Positions 32,945 through 44,714 of a stretch of DNA of 64,000 nt are shown here, in pieces. How positions within the stretch are numbered: the stretch's first letter is position 1; each line of letters begins with the position of its first letter. A program made the position numbers and the translations under genes. The notes beneath the pieces are model-generated. The model had not been told where the DNA came from and searched no databases. It was given only the letters and a program-made list of their open reading frames with translations. Source of the stretch: Isoetes taiwanensis (lineage: Eukaryota; Streptophyta; Lycopodiopsida; Isoetales; Isoetaceae). The stretch lies in NCBI GenBank assembly GCA_021234155.1, contig JAJEKV010000059.1, positions 7,570,779 through 7,634,778 of the forward strand, written 5' to 3'.

Positions 32945-34754
32945 GCCCTGGTCTGGCATGAAAACAAACCAACCCAATTTGACGGTTGAACTGGAGGATT
33001 TAGAGCCTGATAAATCTCTTCCTGGGCTTGTTGATCCATCGGAGGAGTTGCTGCAGGAGCTGGTTGATACCTTGATTGTTTAGGCACACGTGGTGGTTTT
33101 CGAAGAACAGGACGAGAGCCCTGTTTGCCATTTGTGATCCAAAGTTGATAGGCCGTGAGGAGTACGGACGTGATTTGATTCGTGCCTGGAAGTTGGACTT
33201 GAACTTGAGGAAGTTGAGGGCATGCCGTGGTGGTATGACCCCATTCCAAACAATGATAGCACTGAGCTTTAGCAGGATCAAAAGGAGGACGGTTGCTTTG
33301 TCCTCGTGGCTGCTGAGATTGTTGATACTGTTGAGGAGGTTGTGCTTGAAATTGCTGAGGTTGATATGACGTCTGTTGCCGAGGCGTGGTCTGGACTTGA
33401 TACCATCTTTTGTCGGAAGGGTGTAGGATGAGTACGAGTGCATTCTTCTGTGGCATGATTGCACATGTTGCAGCATTTACAATGAGGAGGGCCATTGGTG
33501 GAGTTGCACTCATTGGCCAAATGGCCTTGATATTTGCAGATGTGGCACCAAATTTGATTGCGTTGAGGATTTGAGTGTTGAGGCTGAACTGCAGTCTGAG
33601 GTACCATGACATGAGGAATGAAGGGTAGCTCCTGGAGGGCCACGCCTCGGAAGGAAACATTAACTGAATGATTGACAAGTTCGATGGCCTGCTCCAAAGT
33701 CTTGGGGCGCAGGTATTCAGTCATGAGACGAATAGCCGGAGGAAGTCCCTGGAGAAACCAGACGAGGATCTGGCTCTGCGTGGGGTACTCTTGAAGTTTG
33801 TTGAGGAGGATGTGAAGACAATCCGCAAAATCCCTGACTCCGTGGGCTCTTGCTGAAGATCATTGAGTTGCTTAAGAAGAAGTTGATCATCATCTGTGGT
33901 GCTATAATGAGAAAGGAAAGCAGTCTTCATTTCAGTCCAGTTTTGTTTCCAATGGCTTTTGTTTGCCATGAGCCATTGATGAGGGGATCCACGCAGCGTG
34001 GTGGAAAAGATATGGAACCTCAGATGAGGTTGAGCGTGACCATTTAGGACAGCCAGAGCCTCAAATTCTTCCATATGAGCTTGAGCACTTTGGTCTAATG
34101 GTTTGCCTTTAGTGCTGCCAAAGGTTGGATAGGTCAACTTGAGAGTCTGAAAAGCAGATTGGGAATGGCCTTGTGCATAGAGAGGCGGTGTATAAGGAGG
34201 AACATAATGGGGCAGAACTTCCATGGATTCCGTATGGGGTGGCAAAGGAGCAGAAAGACCCTGAAGATGTGCAAAAGGAGGTTCCTGTTTTGGAGGACCT
34301 TGAGGTCAGTGGCCATGAGGTTTGAGATCGGTAAGAGTGTAAACTGGAAGAGTATGTTGAAAAGAAGGGGATTGAGGATATGTCTGAACCTGGGGAGGGC
34401 CGAAAGAAACATGGGGATAATCCATTCCTCCAGGGGGAGATGATGGTTGTGAAGGCAGAGGAGTATGGCTAGAGGAGTATGAATGTAGGCACTCTCGGGA
34501 GTGTGGAAATAAGCTGGAGGTGGCTGAACAGGTGTATGATGAGGTGACTGAGGTTGTGAACAATGTTTACATGCTGGAGGAGAGTGAACACGAGGAGTAG
34601 GTGGCGCCGATTGAGCTCGTGAGCGAATATGGCCTCCCTCAATATCATAACCAGTGTCATACATATCTCGAGCAACTTCGCGACGTTGATGGCGCTCCAA
34701 ACGAGACGCTGTCTGGCTAAGAAGCTCCTCTGGGGTGAAAGCTCGGGCAGACAT
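32945..34754 (-). pseudogene. Gag (copy B)
   Basis: The start is at 34754 (MSARAFTPEELLSQTAS). Capsid-like region and three CCHC knuckles as in copy A (CHICKYQGHLANEC, CKCCNMCNHATEEC, CYHCLEWGHTTTAC). Frameshifts near 34560, 34240, 33830 and 33400 break it. A 30-bp segment encoding LKQLNDLQ, absent from copy A, is kept here. Confidence 0.83.
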
Positions 34755-34782
34755 GATAAAGGAAAGAAGGAAAAGAAAATCA

Positions 34783-34800
34783 GACCCGGCAGCGGCGACA
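34783..34800 (-). other. Primer-binding site (copy B)
   Basis: Identical to the copy A site and again one nucleotide from the LTR end. Confidence 0.7.
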
Positions 34801-34801
34801 G

Positions 34802-35394
34802 TGTTTGGGGTCTGGGTTCGGGAACTCCTGCAAGACAACCCTCCGTGAGGACCCGTGGATCAAACAGGAGAATCCGGTAGCTGTGTCACGCGGGATTTGC
34901 AAAAGAAACTAAGGAAGGGAAAAGAAACAAACAAGAGAAAAAACAAAAAGAACAATGAAGAACACAATGAAGAGAACAAAACTCTTAGATATCAATTGTG
35001 ATACATGAGCTCTCGCAATCGAGAGAAAGCAGAAATGAGATAAGACCAAAACTCATCTAACCCATGAAGGCTAGCTCTACTCATATATATAGTACAATGG
35101 CCTTTGGCCCAACATAGATACTCTGTCAGATCTCGGTGCCGACTCCTAGAAGGAGGCCTGATTTGCAGGGATGCTGGCGGTGCCTCTTGAGGTGCCTGAA
35201 GTCACGCTGACGCTGACGCTGACGCTGGCGGTGATGGCCCATCACTTGTCTGCTCTCGACCTCTTCGTGCCTGCGGCCTTCTGCGTGGTCTGCGGCTTGG
35301 TCTTTTGCTGGGTACACCTGATTGTGGATCCTTGGCCTTGACCTGGTCCGTCATGTGCATGAACAGTCCTGTACTAGGACGTACAGGACTAACA
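34802..35394 (-). repeat. LTR 3 (5' LTR of copy B)
   Basis: 593 bp with the same termini; followed by the target duplication ATCCG at 35395-35399. Confidence 0.92.
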
Positions 35395-35517
35395 ATCCGA
35401 TTGTAAGAGCACGCAACAGCAATCATTCCGAGAATTACTGGATCCATGATAGAACGGCCGACAAATGGAACCCTATGCAAAGAACACAGCAAACGAAATA
35501 TCCCACAAAGCTTACCT
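35395..35517 (-). pseudogene. Displaced upstream part of the Harbinger transposase gene
   Basis: If the retroelement dimer and one ATCCG are removed, this segment joins 13891 directly. On - an ATG at 35447 reads MDPVILGMIAVACSYNRI up to the insertion point, one frame off the transposase ORF. Whether it is the original start, a separate small exon or 5' UTR cannot be decided. Confidence 0.45.
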
Positions 35518-35697
35518 GGGTAAAAGCACGTTAGGGTGTCATACATTAGGGGGCAATTCATGTAAACTTTTGAACGGGTTGCTGAATTTTAAATGTACTT
35601 ATTTCATGTATAAATTTTGTCTTATATATTTAAAAAGGGGCAAAATTCCCGTTTGTTTGTAATTATGACGAGTAGAGGCCGGCGGTTGATGCGAAAC

Positions 35698-35960
35698 TCC
35701 TGGAGGAAATTCCTCCCTCCAATTTCCTCCAGGAAAATTCCCTCCAGAAAAATTTCCTTCCAAGAAAATTCTCAGATCGAACCAAGAAAGTAGAACACAA
35801 TTTGAATTTTTTCCGGATCGGGAAACATGCAATCCGGGTGATTTTGAAACCGAATGTGGCGATCAGGAAAACATGCAATCCGGGTGATTTTGAAACCCGA
35901 ATGTGGCGATCGGAAGAACGTGCAATCTGGGTGATTTTGAAACCGAATGTGGCAAACATC
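35698..35960. repeat. Short tandem repeats in the element's left subterminal region
   Basis: Three units of 46-47 bp (CATGCAATCCGGGTGATTTT type) start at about 35826, 35872 and 35919. Before them, 35698-35770 holds repeated TTCCTCCAGGAAA-like motifs. Subterminal repeats of this kind are often transposase-binding sites (inference). Confidence 0.75.
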
Positions 35961-36033
35961 GATGGCATCCGTGAATTCAAAATTGTGAAGAGTAAACAAC
36001 AGTGGCATGCAAGAATTTTTGAAAGTGGGAGAG

Positions 36034-39000
36034 ATGACAAAGGGAAAAGAAGATGGCGAGCATGATAGCGAAATTGAAAAGGGTAGTACATCCTCAAGGT
36101 ATGTTACCAAAAAATAAGGACCAAAGGTGCAAAATGTCATATCTTGTTATGAGAAAAAAGTTTGAATCTCGGCTCCTAATCAAAGGTACTTATTTGCTTC
36201 TAGATTCTTGCAAGATCACGAGGCTATTGGAGCTTTTGAACTGTGATTGGGTTGCCTTCACAAGCGAAGGTGGTCAAGCATGCAATTTTAGAAAACCTTA
36301 AAGATGGATTGGAAGAGGTAAAATGCTCTAATAGTGGTGATAAATTGGCTGCCAAGCACTCAGTTTATCAATGGTTGTGGGGAAAAATGGTGATTTGAAG
36401 CAAAGGGAATTGCTTGCAAGATGCTCAAATGCCATCCCGAAATCTTTCATATCTTTGCTAGCGTAAGAAAGAGAATGGCAATTGCTGGTTCAAACATTTG
36501 GGCATTAGCAGGCAGGAAGGCTAGATCTGATCGTTTGGATGAAGAAACCAAGCTAAAAGTCATCCAGTTTTGGCTTAACAACACCAAGGTTTCACCAAAG
36601 TACAGGGATGTGAGGAAAAAAAGAAGCGAGGCAATCCAAAGATCTTGACATTCCTCGGGTATTAAAGCTTTGTCAAAGAAACTATTACATTTCAGTTTCT
36701 TTGTTGTTTTCATGTATATTTTCATGCACATATGTGAACTCCTCTACTAATCTTAGTTTACTTGCTTTGATGTAGCCTTTTCGGTCTGTTTTGCTTACTG
36801 TATTATACATGTAAATGAGGTTTATGGGGTCATCTACTTGTTTTTGGAAGTATTTCATGTATATTATGTGATATATATGTACATAGTGTAAGGATGTAAG
36901 ACTAAATGTGCCATAAGTGAACTCCTTTGCCAATCTTAGTTTACTTGCTTTGATGTAGCCTTTTCGGTCTGTTTTACTTAATGTATTATACATGTAAATG
37001 AGGTTTATGGGGTCATCTACTTGCTCTTGGAAGTATTTCATGTATAGTATATAATATATATGTACATAGTGTAAGGATGTAGGATTAAATGTGATATAAA
37101 TTGGTACTATACATAATCTACTGTATATATGTACTGAATATGTATAGATTCAATCAAATCTTTTTACATGTACAACTGATATGTACTGGTATACATAGTA
37201 TTTCTTACTTATGTAATTTGGATATGTAAGGTATTCAATGCACGATTGTCTTCTCCAACTTACCTATTCTCTTTTGTAATGTGCCTACCGAAATTTGTAT
37301 GATGAGGGTTTTGTGGAGGAGAATCCAGATGCGATATATTGGTATTAGAATGTTCAATACACAAAACCAAGTTGCATAAGGAAATTGAAGGAGAGAAACA
37401 CTTGCTTGAGATTTGTGTCAAGCATGAACAAGCAGAGAATTTTAAAAAAGCTTTCAACTCTATGAGGCATAAGTTTCACATAAATTGCAGCTTGCAATTG
37501 TGATGTATGTGCCGTTGGTACACATGATGGGGTTTGTCGTGCACAAAAGCTTACATTTTGTAATGTTAGCACTCTTTGGAGAGAAATGGTTTGCCAAAAA
37601 GAGGAAAGGGAAGAGTGGCACAATCTGGGCATAAGGGGGATTGTGAAAAATGTGGTAAGCAAAAGAATCCCTTTATGTCCAAAAAGAGACCGATCGAATA
37701 ATGAAGATGATGTTAAATGGCAGGCTTACTGTTATATGGATGAGAAGTCAAGGAAGGGCACTTCTAGAAGACTAAGATTGATGGAGAAGCAAACAGATGC
37801 TCCTTTCATGCTATCTGCCATGTTTGATCACATGAAAAAGTTTGTGCATCACAACTTTGCAGCTCATTGGCAGAGCAAGGAATTTAGGAGAAGCATTCAG
37901 AGTCTAAAAGATGATTCTATGATATCAGTAGTAGACTTTGCAGAAAATTACACATTGCAGCCCTTCAAAGAAGTGCAGTCTGAACATTGGAATGCAGACC
38001 AGATCACTATTTTGGTACACATCACTCTCTTCAAGGTAAATGGTAAGTTGCAGAAGACTGTTCACTTATATGTTTCTGATGATAGAAGTCATGATACACA
38101 TTTTGTACAACATGCATTTCAACTTCATCTTCAGTGGTTGAAAGAGAATGGAGGATCTCACATGCGGTATCATCTCGTGTGGTCGGATGGTTGTGCTGCT
38201 CAGTTCAAATCCAGAAGATCATTCTACTTCATATGCAGGTACCATTGTCAGCATGGCATTCGTGTACAATGGAATTTCTTCGGATCAGGGCATGGGAAGG
38301 GGGAACATGATGGAGAGGCTGCCAAGGCCAAGCGCCAGTGAGCAAAGAAGAGAGCATGGGATTGAAATAAAGGATGCTCATGATGCCTGTGTTGTTTTGA
38401 GAAACAAGAAATCTCAAGTTCGTAGAGTGTATTGGAAAGTGAAGGAGGCTGAGATTGATAGGTCAAAGCCATTTGATGTGCAACCCCTTCCTGGTGTCCA
38501 AAGCTGGCACTCTGTATCTTCCATAAGTCCGGAGGACCCAACCTTACTGATGGTTAGACCACTATCTTGTTTTTGCAGTGCCTGCATAAACTTTGAATGG
38601 CAGGCATGTGAGTCTATTCAACACTGTGGAAAGTGGACATTGAAGAAGCTAGTCCCATGTGCACATGCTGAAGGTACAAAATTGGAATCAGAAACTGCAA
38701 TATTTGCAAATGAGGTAGAGGAGTTACATGATGTGATACAGTTTGGTGATAATTTTGCTTCTTTTGCTCTTCCTGGTAATGAGGAAGATGTGCCATACTA
38801 TGTTCTTGCTTGCACTAGAGAAAAGCATGTATTGAATCAAACGATCATTGATGATTACAAGAATGAGCATCATGCGTGTGACACAAATCATATCAACTTA
38901 CTATTATCGAAAATTGCCAAGTTGCCATAACAAATATAAGCCGTTGGATGATAGAGAAGTATTGGTGCCGAGAGTCCATTATTGGAGCTAAATTTCCCAT

Positions 39001-39112
39001 GAAGAAGATAAATCACAGGGTTAAAGGTGCTAGTGCAACTTTTGCATTGTCTGATGATGTGCATGAGATGTTGCTAGGAAGTCTTCCCGAAATGGTGGAT
39101 GCCTTGGATTAG
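36034..39112 (+). CDS. Transposase of the 21-bp-TIR element (DFAENY/SDG type), slightly damaged
   Basis: Probable start ATG at 36034 (MTKGKEDGEHDSEIEKGS, then a GT donor). N-terminal helical coding at 36270-36640 (HAILENLKDGLEEVK, RKARSDRLDEETKLKVIQF); an intron with tandem repeats; then the core in 37540-38340: CGVSKRIPLCPKRD-type Cys box in broken frame, VVDFAENYTLQPF, VQSEHWNADQITI, YLVWSDGCAAQFKSR-like block and FFGSGHGKGEHDG. D (VVDF), D (SDG) and D (HDG) are the likely catalytic acids. A one-base shift near 38340 leads to the C-terminal part with a Cys box (SCFCSACINFEWQACES) and an acidic tail to TAG at 39110. Similar proteins occur widely in animals and other eukaryotes as transposases. 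The exact superfamily is unassigned. Confidence 0.75.
36734..37098. repeat. 183-bp tandem duplication inside the transposase intron
   Basis: GTGAACTCCT begins at 36734 and 36917. Both units run through TTGCTTTGATGTAGCC, TACATGTAAATGAGG and ATATGTACATAGTGTAAGG with about 90% identity by eye. Confidence 0.85.
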
Positions 39113-39361
39113 GTGAAGACTTTGAATTTGCAGTGCTTTGTATTGTGTTACTTTTTGAATTGAATTGAATTTGCAGTGATTTGTACTGTGTGAACTACCT
39201 GGTTTGTAAAATATAGCATGGAACATGTTGAAGTTCAAATTGTAGACAAGTGCAAAAGGTACACATAATTAAATTTCTGAAGCAAATAGTACAGTGTACA
39301 CACTTAATAACTTAAGAAGCAGGCCTAATCACTATGTCATTTGGAACATAATATCTCAGTA

Positions 39362-40620
39362 CTATTGCATCATGCACGCCTTTCTTCCAACGGTTTTCAG
39401 GACAGCAGTAGCACTTGCTGTTGGGCATTCTCTGGCTATTGGAAGGCCGGTCCACCCTATTGGCTGATCAACTACTTCTGCAAAGGATGGTCTCCCCCAA
39501 GGATTATGTAGTAAACCTTGGACTGCAAGTAGATTTAGCAAATTGCTTCGAGTATCTGAATCATTGATTCTCTCAACCATTTCCCAAAGCTCAGGAAGCA
39601 TGGTATTCGACCTTGGATTAGTCCCACGGCCAGCATATTGGGAACTTAGATTTGTTTCTTCTATATCAGTTGGTTGAAGATCTACTTCAGCTGGTTGAAG
39701 AATTTGACATTTGTTTTGTAGATCATTCCTTACACCTACAATGCATACAAAATTATTAGTATATCATGTGAAAGCTTAACTGTATTACCTAAGTTATGTA
39801 CATACAGCCTGTATTGCAAAAGCTCTACAACATACAACATCTAAGCATAATTGTATTACCTAAGTTAGATACATACACGAAGATGTGCCCGTGTCCTCGA
39901 CTTGTTTGCTATCTGATGTACCAGCACACTCATCTTGTACCCCACCTTCATCATCTTCACTAGATTCTTCTATTATTGTGAATCTCTTCACTGTGATGCT
40001 AGGCCCTTCTTAATTAGCAAGCAACCTCTATTGCAAAAGCTCCATAAACTATCAATGTCTTCATCATATTGAGATTTTATGCATTTTACTACTGTGTCAT
40101 TGTATACACGAGAAGTATCAAATTGATGCTCTTGGACATAAGTGGTAAAGTCATTTGCATTCTTCACCAGTTAGCCTGGGATGCCATACTGGTATGCAGC
40201 AAGAGCAACCCTCATTGAGGATACATTTGAAAGGAAGGTCAGTAATCATAACACATCTATTTCCGTATTCTGGATACTTGAGGAGTGGAATATCCAAAGG
40301 GAAAAGAAATATGTCTGTCCCATCATTGACCTCTAAGAAGAGGGTCCAACATCTATTGCCACCATAAATGAATTTAAATCTTGGTATGCCTTGCTCATAC
40401 AACTTGTCTACAATGGCTGTCAGAACATCCAAGGGAAGATCTGACCAAACAGCCAAATCCCAATGGTTGGAACACCAGTACAACAATGATTTCGACAATG
40501 GACGACAAAAGAAGACTCCATCACGTAATTGGATTGGTGGCACTTGAGTGCTATTATAGTCACTGGGTGCTGATTTACAATAGTAACCCAAAATGCCTTG
40601 GAGATCAAATATAATAATCC
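39362..40620 (-). CDS. FCP1-like HAD domain protein of the TIR element (motif I Asp missing)
   Basis: Convergent with the transposase. After a splice acceptor (TTACTCACAG) at 40621 the frame reads IIIFDLQGILGYY, then VFFCRPLSKSLLYWCSNH and WDLAVWSDLPLDVL, the FCP1/SCP-like motif I, RP and VWS blocks, followed by EYGNRCVMITDLPFKC. Coding continues after a one-base shift near 40020 into an acidic exon (IIEESSEDDEG, about 39990-39880) and a last exon (about 39738-39362) with LPELWEMVERINDSD. Motif I is DLQ instead of DxD, so phosphatase activity is unlikely and binding of a phosphoprotein is the better guess. Homologous to the remnant at 7783-8611. Confidence 0.6.
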
Positions 40621-40813
40621 CTGTGAGTAATCCAGGGCAGTTAGGTTAGCCATACATCTAACCTGACCAAGCCTAAGGATAAGACAGAAAGTCTAAACTA
40701 ATTCTAGTTTTTAACCCTTTATAGAAATTAAAGCGTTGCAAACAATTTCTTATTCAAATAAATTGCAAAGTACAATAGTCAATTAGCTTTAAATTCCATA
40801 TGTTGGAATGAGT
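40621..40813. other. Spacer/intron between FCP1-like exon and Ulp1 stop
   Basis: No ORF of interest. Ends in the acceptor used by the FCP1-like exon on -. The two - strand genes may be separate units or one transcript. Confidence 0.4.
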
Positions 40814-43800
40814 TTAACTACCACTCTTCTGCCCAGTGACAACTTGTTTTGTCTCATATCTTCTTCTCAAACCATATTCAATCATGGCTTTTATTAATAC
40901 ATTTCTTTCGCCAAGTGCAAAATCCTTGTCGAACCATGTTGATGAAAACTGCAACAAACACAAGAATTAAGATCCGCTATAATAAAACATCCCAAAAGAT
41001 TTATGTGAAATATAAGAACTCCTCACCATGCTTTTAGAATTCACTTGGGCATCCACAAAAGCTTGCATAAAGGCCATCACATAAAGACCGCAGCTTACAT
41101 TATCTGGTTGTTGTGGAACCTCTGGAATAGTTTCCTTCTTCACTGCATTCTTCACATATAATTCAACTCTACGTGAGCTAGAGTTGGTTAGATATGTGAT
41201 GACATCCTTATGAAGCCTGCACACACAAATGAGAACATGCAACTAAGATTTAAGCAAGCAGCAGTGGTACATATACTGAAAGAAAATGCTCACATATTTA
41301 GGAGTTTGCTGTCCACTGTTATACTAGTCATGGAGTTCAACACAATAATTGCAGGAGAAGCCATTGAGGTGGTACTGCAATTTTTTGCAGACTCTAAAAC
41401 AAAAATCACCAAAACATGATGGGCAGGGTCCTCAACTTGAACTGGAACCATAATATACTGGCATTTACTAACAACAATGCCTTGTAGCCCTTTCTCAACT
41501 GCACTTCTGCCTGACTGTCCCATACTATTAGCATCCAAAGCTAATCTTTTAAATGCTGCCCGATAAGTCAAAAAGTTTTCTGAAGGGAAGAAAAAGAAGA
41601 CATCTCGCCATTTGGATGTCAATGTGCTGCTCACATATCTGTTAGACATGTGCCTATCTTTAAACAATGTCTCCACGCAATATTTCGTGACCTTAATCAG
41701 AGGTTTAGCTTGGAACGGATAGAATGGAACCATTGTCTGAAGGTTATCCATGTCACTGCAAACCAAGCATCAATGGTAACTAGCATGAAACACATATTTA
41801 CTAATCCAATTACACTTACAGTTGCTCAACTGATGTCTGGCTTCTAGTTCTCTTAGCTGGCCGCGACACCTTTGTATCTTTTCTTTTTCTTGACTCTTTC
41901 TCGTTCACACCACTATCTGTATCTGTTCTATCCTCAGATTCCTCCTTCACCACAACCACCTGCTTCATATCTGTAGCCACATTCTCCACTAAAATTTCTT
42001 CAGTACCAGTTGTATATGTTCCTGTCTTACATGATTCTTCAATCTTTTCGATTGTAGTTCCAACTAAGGCCATAGATCCACTAGTTTCCTCTGTTTCTGC
42101 GAATAATAAAATGTATGAACATGCAATAACCAAATGCAATAAGTAGTTTTTGACTTACCATTTGAAAACAGCATTTCAAGTTCGGTCTGATGATGTGGCA
42201 TTGGCTTTAGAATTGGTACCTTCTGCACCTTGTCTACAACTGTTTTCTTTGGAGTGTCCAAGACCTCTACAATAATATCTTTTTTCTTTAGAGTGTCAGA
42301 GACGGCTTCATTGTTCTCCTCGCTCGCTGGTTCCAGTACTACAAGATAACTCATTGTCAATAGCAGCATAAACATCAAGAAAATGTAGAAATTAAACTAA
42401 TATGGACACACACCTGTGTTGCCACATTCAGCCCTTTGCTTCAGGAGCTCAATTTGTTGTGCATATGAAGCTACAATTGTAGCTTTGCTTGTGACAACTG
42501 TATCTGTTATTAAAAAAATGAGCTCAATTTGCTTCCTTATAAAATCCAGCAAATTCATTTAAACTAATTACTTACTTGATGTTCCTTTTCCTCCTCTCTC
42601 ATGCTCTGCTAGAAATGTGTTCAATGTGTTCAGAGGTGACCTAGATGTGGACGGGGTTGACTTATCATGCTTCCCTCCATAATAATCATCTACACAACTT
42701 GAAAAATCAAGTGTCTTTGCAGGAGGATCTACTCTGTTCTTGCCGGCATCTGCATACGAGGTGAAATTGAAATACATATGAAGAGACCATAACCACATAT
42801 CACATACCTTTCTCTGGCTTCTTTATACTACCCATATGTCACCTGCAAGAATGAAAGCATTACCAATAATAACTAGATGACTGAAAGAAATGTACAATCC
42901 AGAAAAGCAATGTACAATCCAATTCCAAATGTACTCCATGTATCTGTATTGCAGAACTATGTACAGTTTTATGTACCCACATCCAAATGTAGAAAGCTTC
43001 CTAGAAAAAAGAATTCATAAATGCATTCCATGTAGCTGTATTAGATATATTAGATATATGTATTTGGAGCCAAGTGTAGAAAAGCTTACTGGAAAATTGT
43101 AATTGCATTAAAATGTATCATAGAGTACAGCATGTATCAAAATGTCCCCTAGTAGAAGACCACATGTTATACAAATGTACACACAGGCAGTTACCTACTT
43201 ATCCTATTTTCTTAGTACATAAAAGTAACTCCTCAATAATATCTGGCAACCTTGTACATCATGCACATTAATAATATGCATGTACTAACATGAATGTTTA
43301 CACCACCCTACAAATCTTCACTTCAACCTACATTTTAAAACCCAAATGTAATTAATATACTACAGAACAATTAATGCACAACCAATGCACAACTTCTAAC
43401 TAATATCCATCTACCAATCTTACACCTGAAGTAATAAAGAAAGACATGAAAGAAATCGATTATGCATGCTTACCTTTTCCAATCAGCCCCAATGCACGAG
43501 GTAGATTCACATCCCATGTGCAGCCTGGTACCGCGCAGTTGTTCCTTGTGCTAGCAAGATAGGAGATACATAATAGGCAGTAAGGATGTCTGCAAGATGC
43601 CAATACCACTGGGGAGGAACCAAAACACTGCTCGCAATTTGTGCAGGACTGAAAATCAGCATTTGGCTGCTCTGCAACTGAAACCAAAGAAAGAGGAGGA
43701 GGCTGCAAGCTAAGGACCGAGGAGTGATCTAAGAACTCCCTCAACTCCAAAATCTTTGTGTCCCCCTCCTCAATTGCTCTCTTTTTTGAAGATCTTAAAT

Positions 43801-44714
43801 TGAGTTCTAATCTAGTCAGCTCAACTCGGATGCTTTTGCTTCCACTTCCTTGCTAAGCTCAGCTAGATCCTGCCCCCGCTTGCTCTTCTGCGCAATTGCA
43901 TCCTCCACCTTCCATTTTACGTGCTCAAACTTCATAGCACTACCCTCACTTCCATCCATCTGCTGTTGAAATATCTGCTGTTGAAATGCCTGCAACTCTG
44001 ACATCAGATTCAAGTAATTAGTCTCGGCCTCATGGACTAGCTTAGAATATACTGCCCTTTCCCCTTCCCTATGCTTCAAAGTCTCGTAATGCCAAGTCTA
44101 GCCTCTCTCCCGTAAATTCTCGTGATCTCCTTACATATGCTTTCCTTCAAAGAGGATCTGCTCTCAAGAAATACATTCAAACTGTCCAGATCCTCTTTTT
44201 TGTAGAAAGTATCATAGGACTTGTGGCCCTTGACATTGCTGGACTTGACTGTTACAACTTGAGTCAAAACCTCAGATTCTTTGACCTTGCTTTTAGCTGT
44301 GGCTGTTTTTTTAACATCATCCCAATCAACTGATTCACCTTTTAAGTGTAAGGCAAATGCTCTAGCAAAATACAGGGGGAACATAGTGATTCTCGTACAT
44401 CTTTCCTACGAATGCAAACTCATACCACTTAAAAAATTCTGCCTCGGTCTTCCAACTTCACCAGGCTCATCCTTGTACCCGTGCACGATAGGTTCCTTAG
44501 ATCCCCAAACTTCACTAAAGAGTTGTACTCTCGCAAATTTTTCCTTGAATTTTATATTTGCGGATTCCTTCGTAAAAAAATCGTGGTCCTCATTTCGGTT
44601 CTCCTTGCTTTTGCCGCAGCCGTGACTTCCGACTTCAAATGTGTCCCCGCTTTGGAAGCCCCGGAGATTTTCGGACCGATGCAGGGCAGCACTCTTCTTT
44701 GGTGTCTTTGCCAT
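40814..44714 (-). CDS. Coiled-coil/RING/Ulp1 cysteine protease gene of the TIR element
   Basis: Start at 44714 (MAKTPKKSAA). Order on -: N-terminal domain (SKEPIVHGYKDE, VDWDDVKKTA; 44714-44080), a coiled coil (MSELQAFQQQIFQQQMD; 44079-43816), a RING-like zinc finger at 43700-43500 (CEQC, CRHPYCLLC, CAVPGC), then small exons (MGSIKKPEKG at 42830; 42780-42570; 42510-42420; 42340-42160; 42100-41821). A C48/Ulp1-type protease follows: exons 41755-41294, 41216-41027, 40948-40814 (TAA). Protease signs are HHVLVIFVLE (His), VLNSM where Asp is usual, and QPDNVSCGLYVMAF with Gln and catalytic Cys. Frameshifts near 44400 and 44080 damage this copy. Ulp1-type genes are carried by several plant transposons and would remove SUMO-like modifiers; a RING in the same gene is unusual. 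Confidence 0.65.

Larger units (their letters stand above)
13896..35394 (-). mobile_element. Tandem Ty3-type LTR retrotransposon dimer (LTR-int-LTR-int-LTR)
   Basis: Three LTRs (13896-14498, 24345-24934, 34802-35394) bracket two internal regions in the same orientation, coding on the - strand. The middle LTR has a primer-binding site on its low-coordinate side (for copy A) and a polypurine tract on its high-coordinate side (for copy B), so it serves both copies. The whole 21.5 kb is flanked by the 5-bp duplication ATCCG (13891-13895 and 35395-35399), so it behaves as one insertion that became a dimer by unequal LTR recombination. Gene order is gag, protease, RT, RNase H, integrase, antisense ORF and ORF3, like Tat-lineage plant elements with extra 3' ORFs (inference). 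Host target: the Harbinger transposase gene. Confidence 0.93.
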
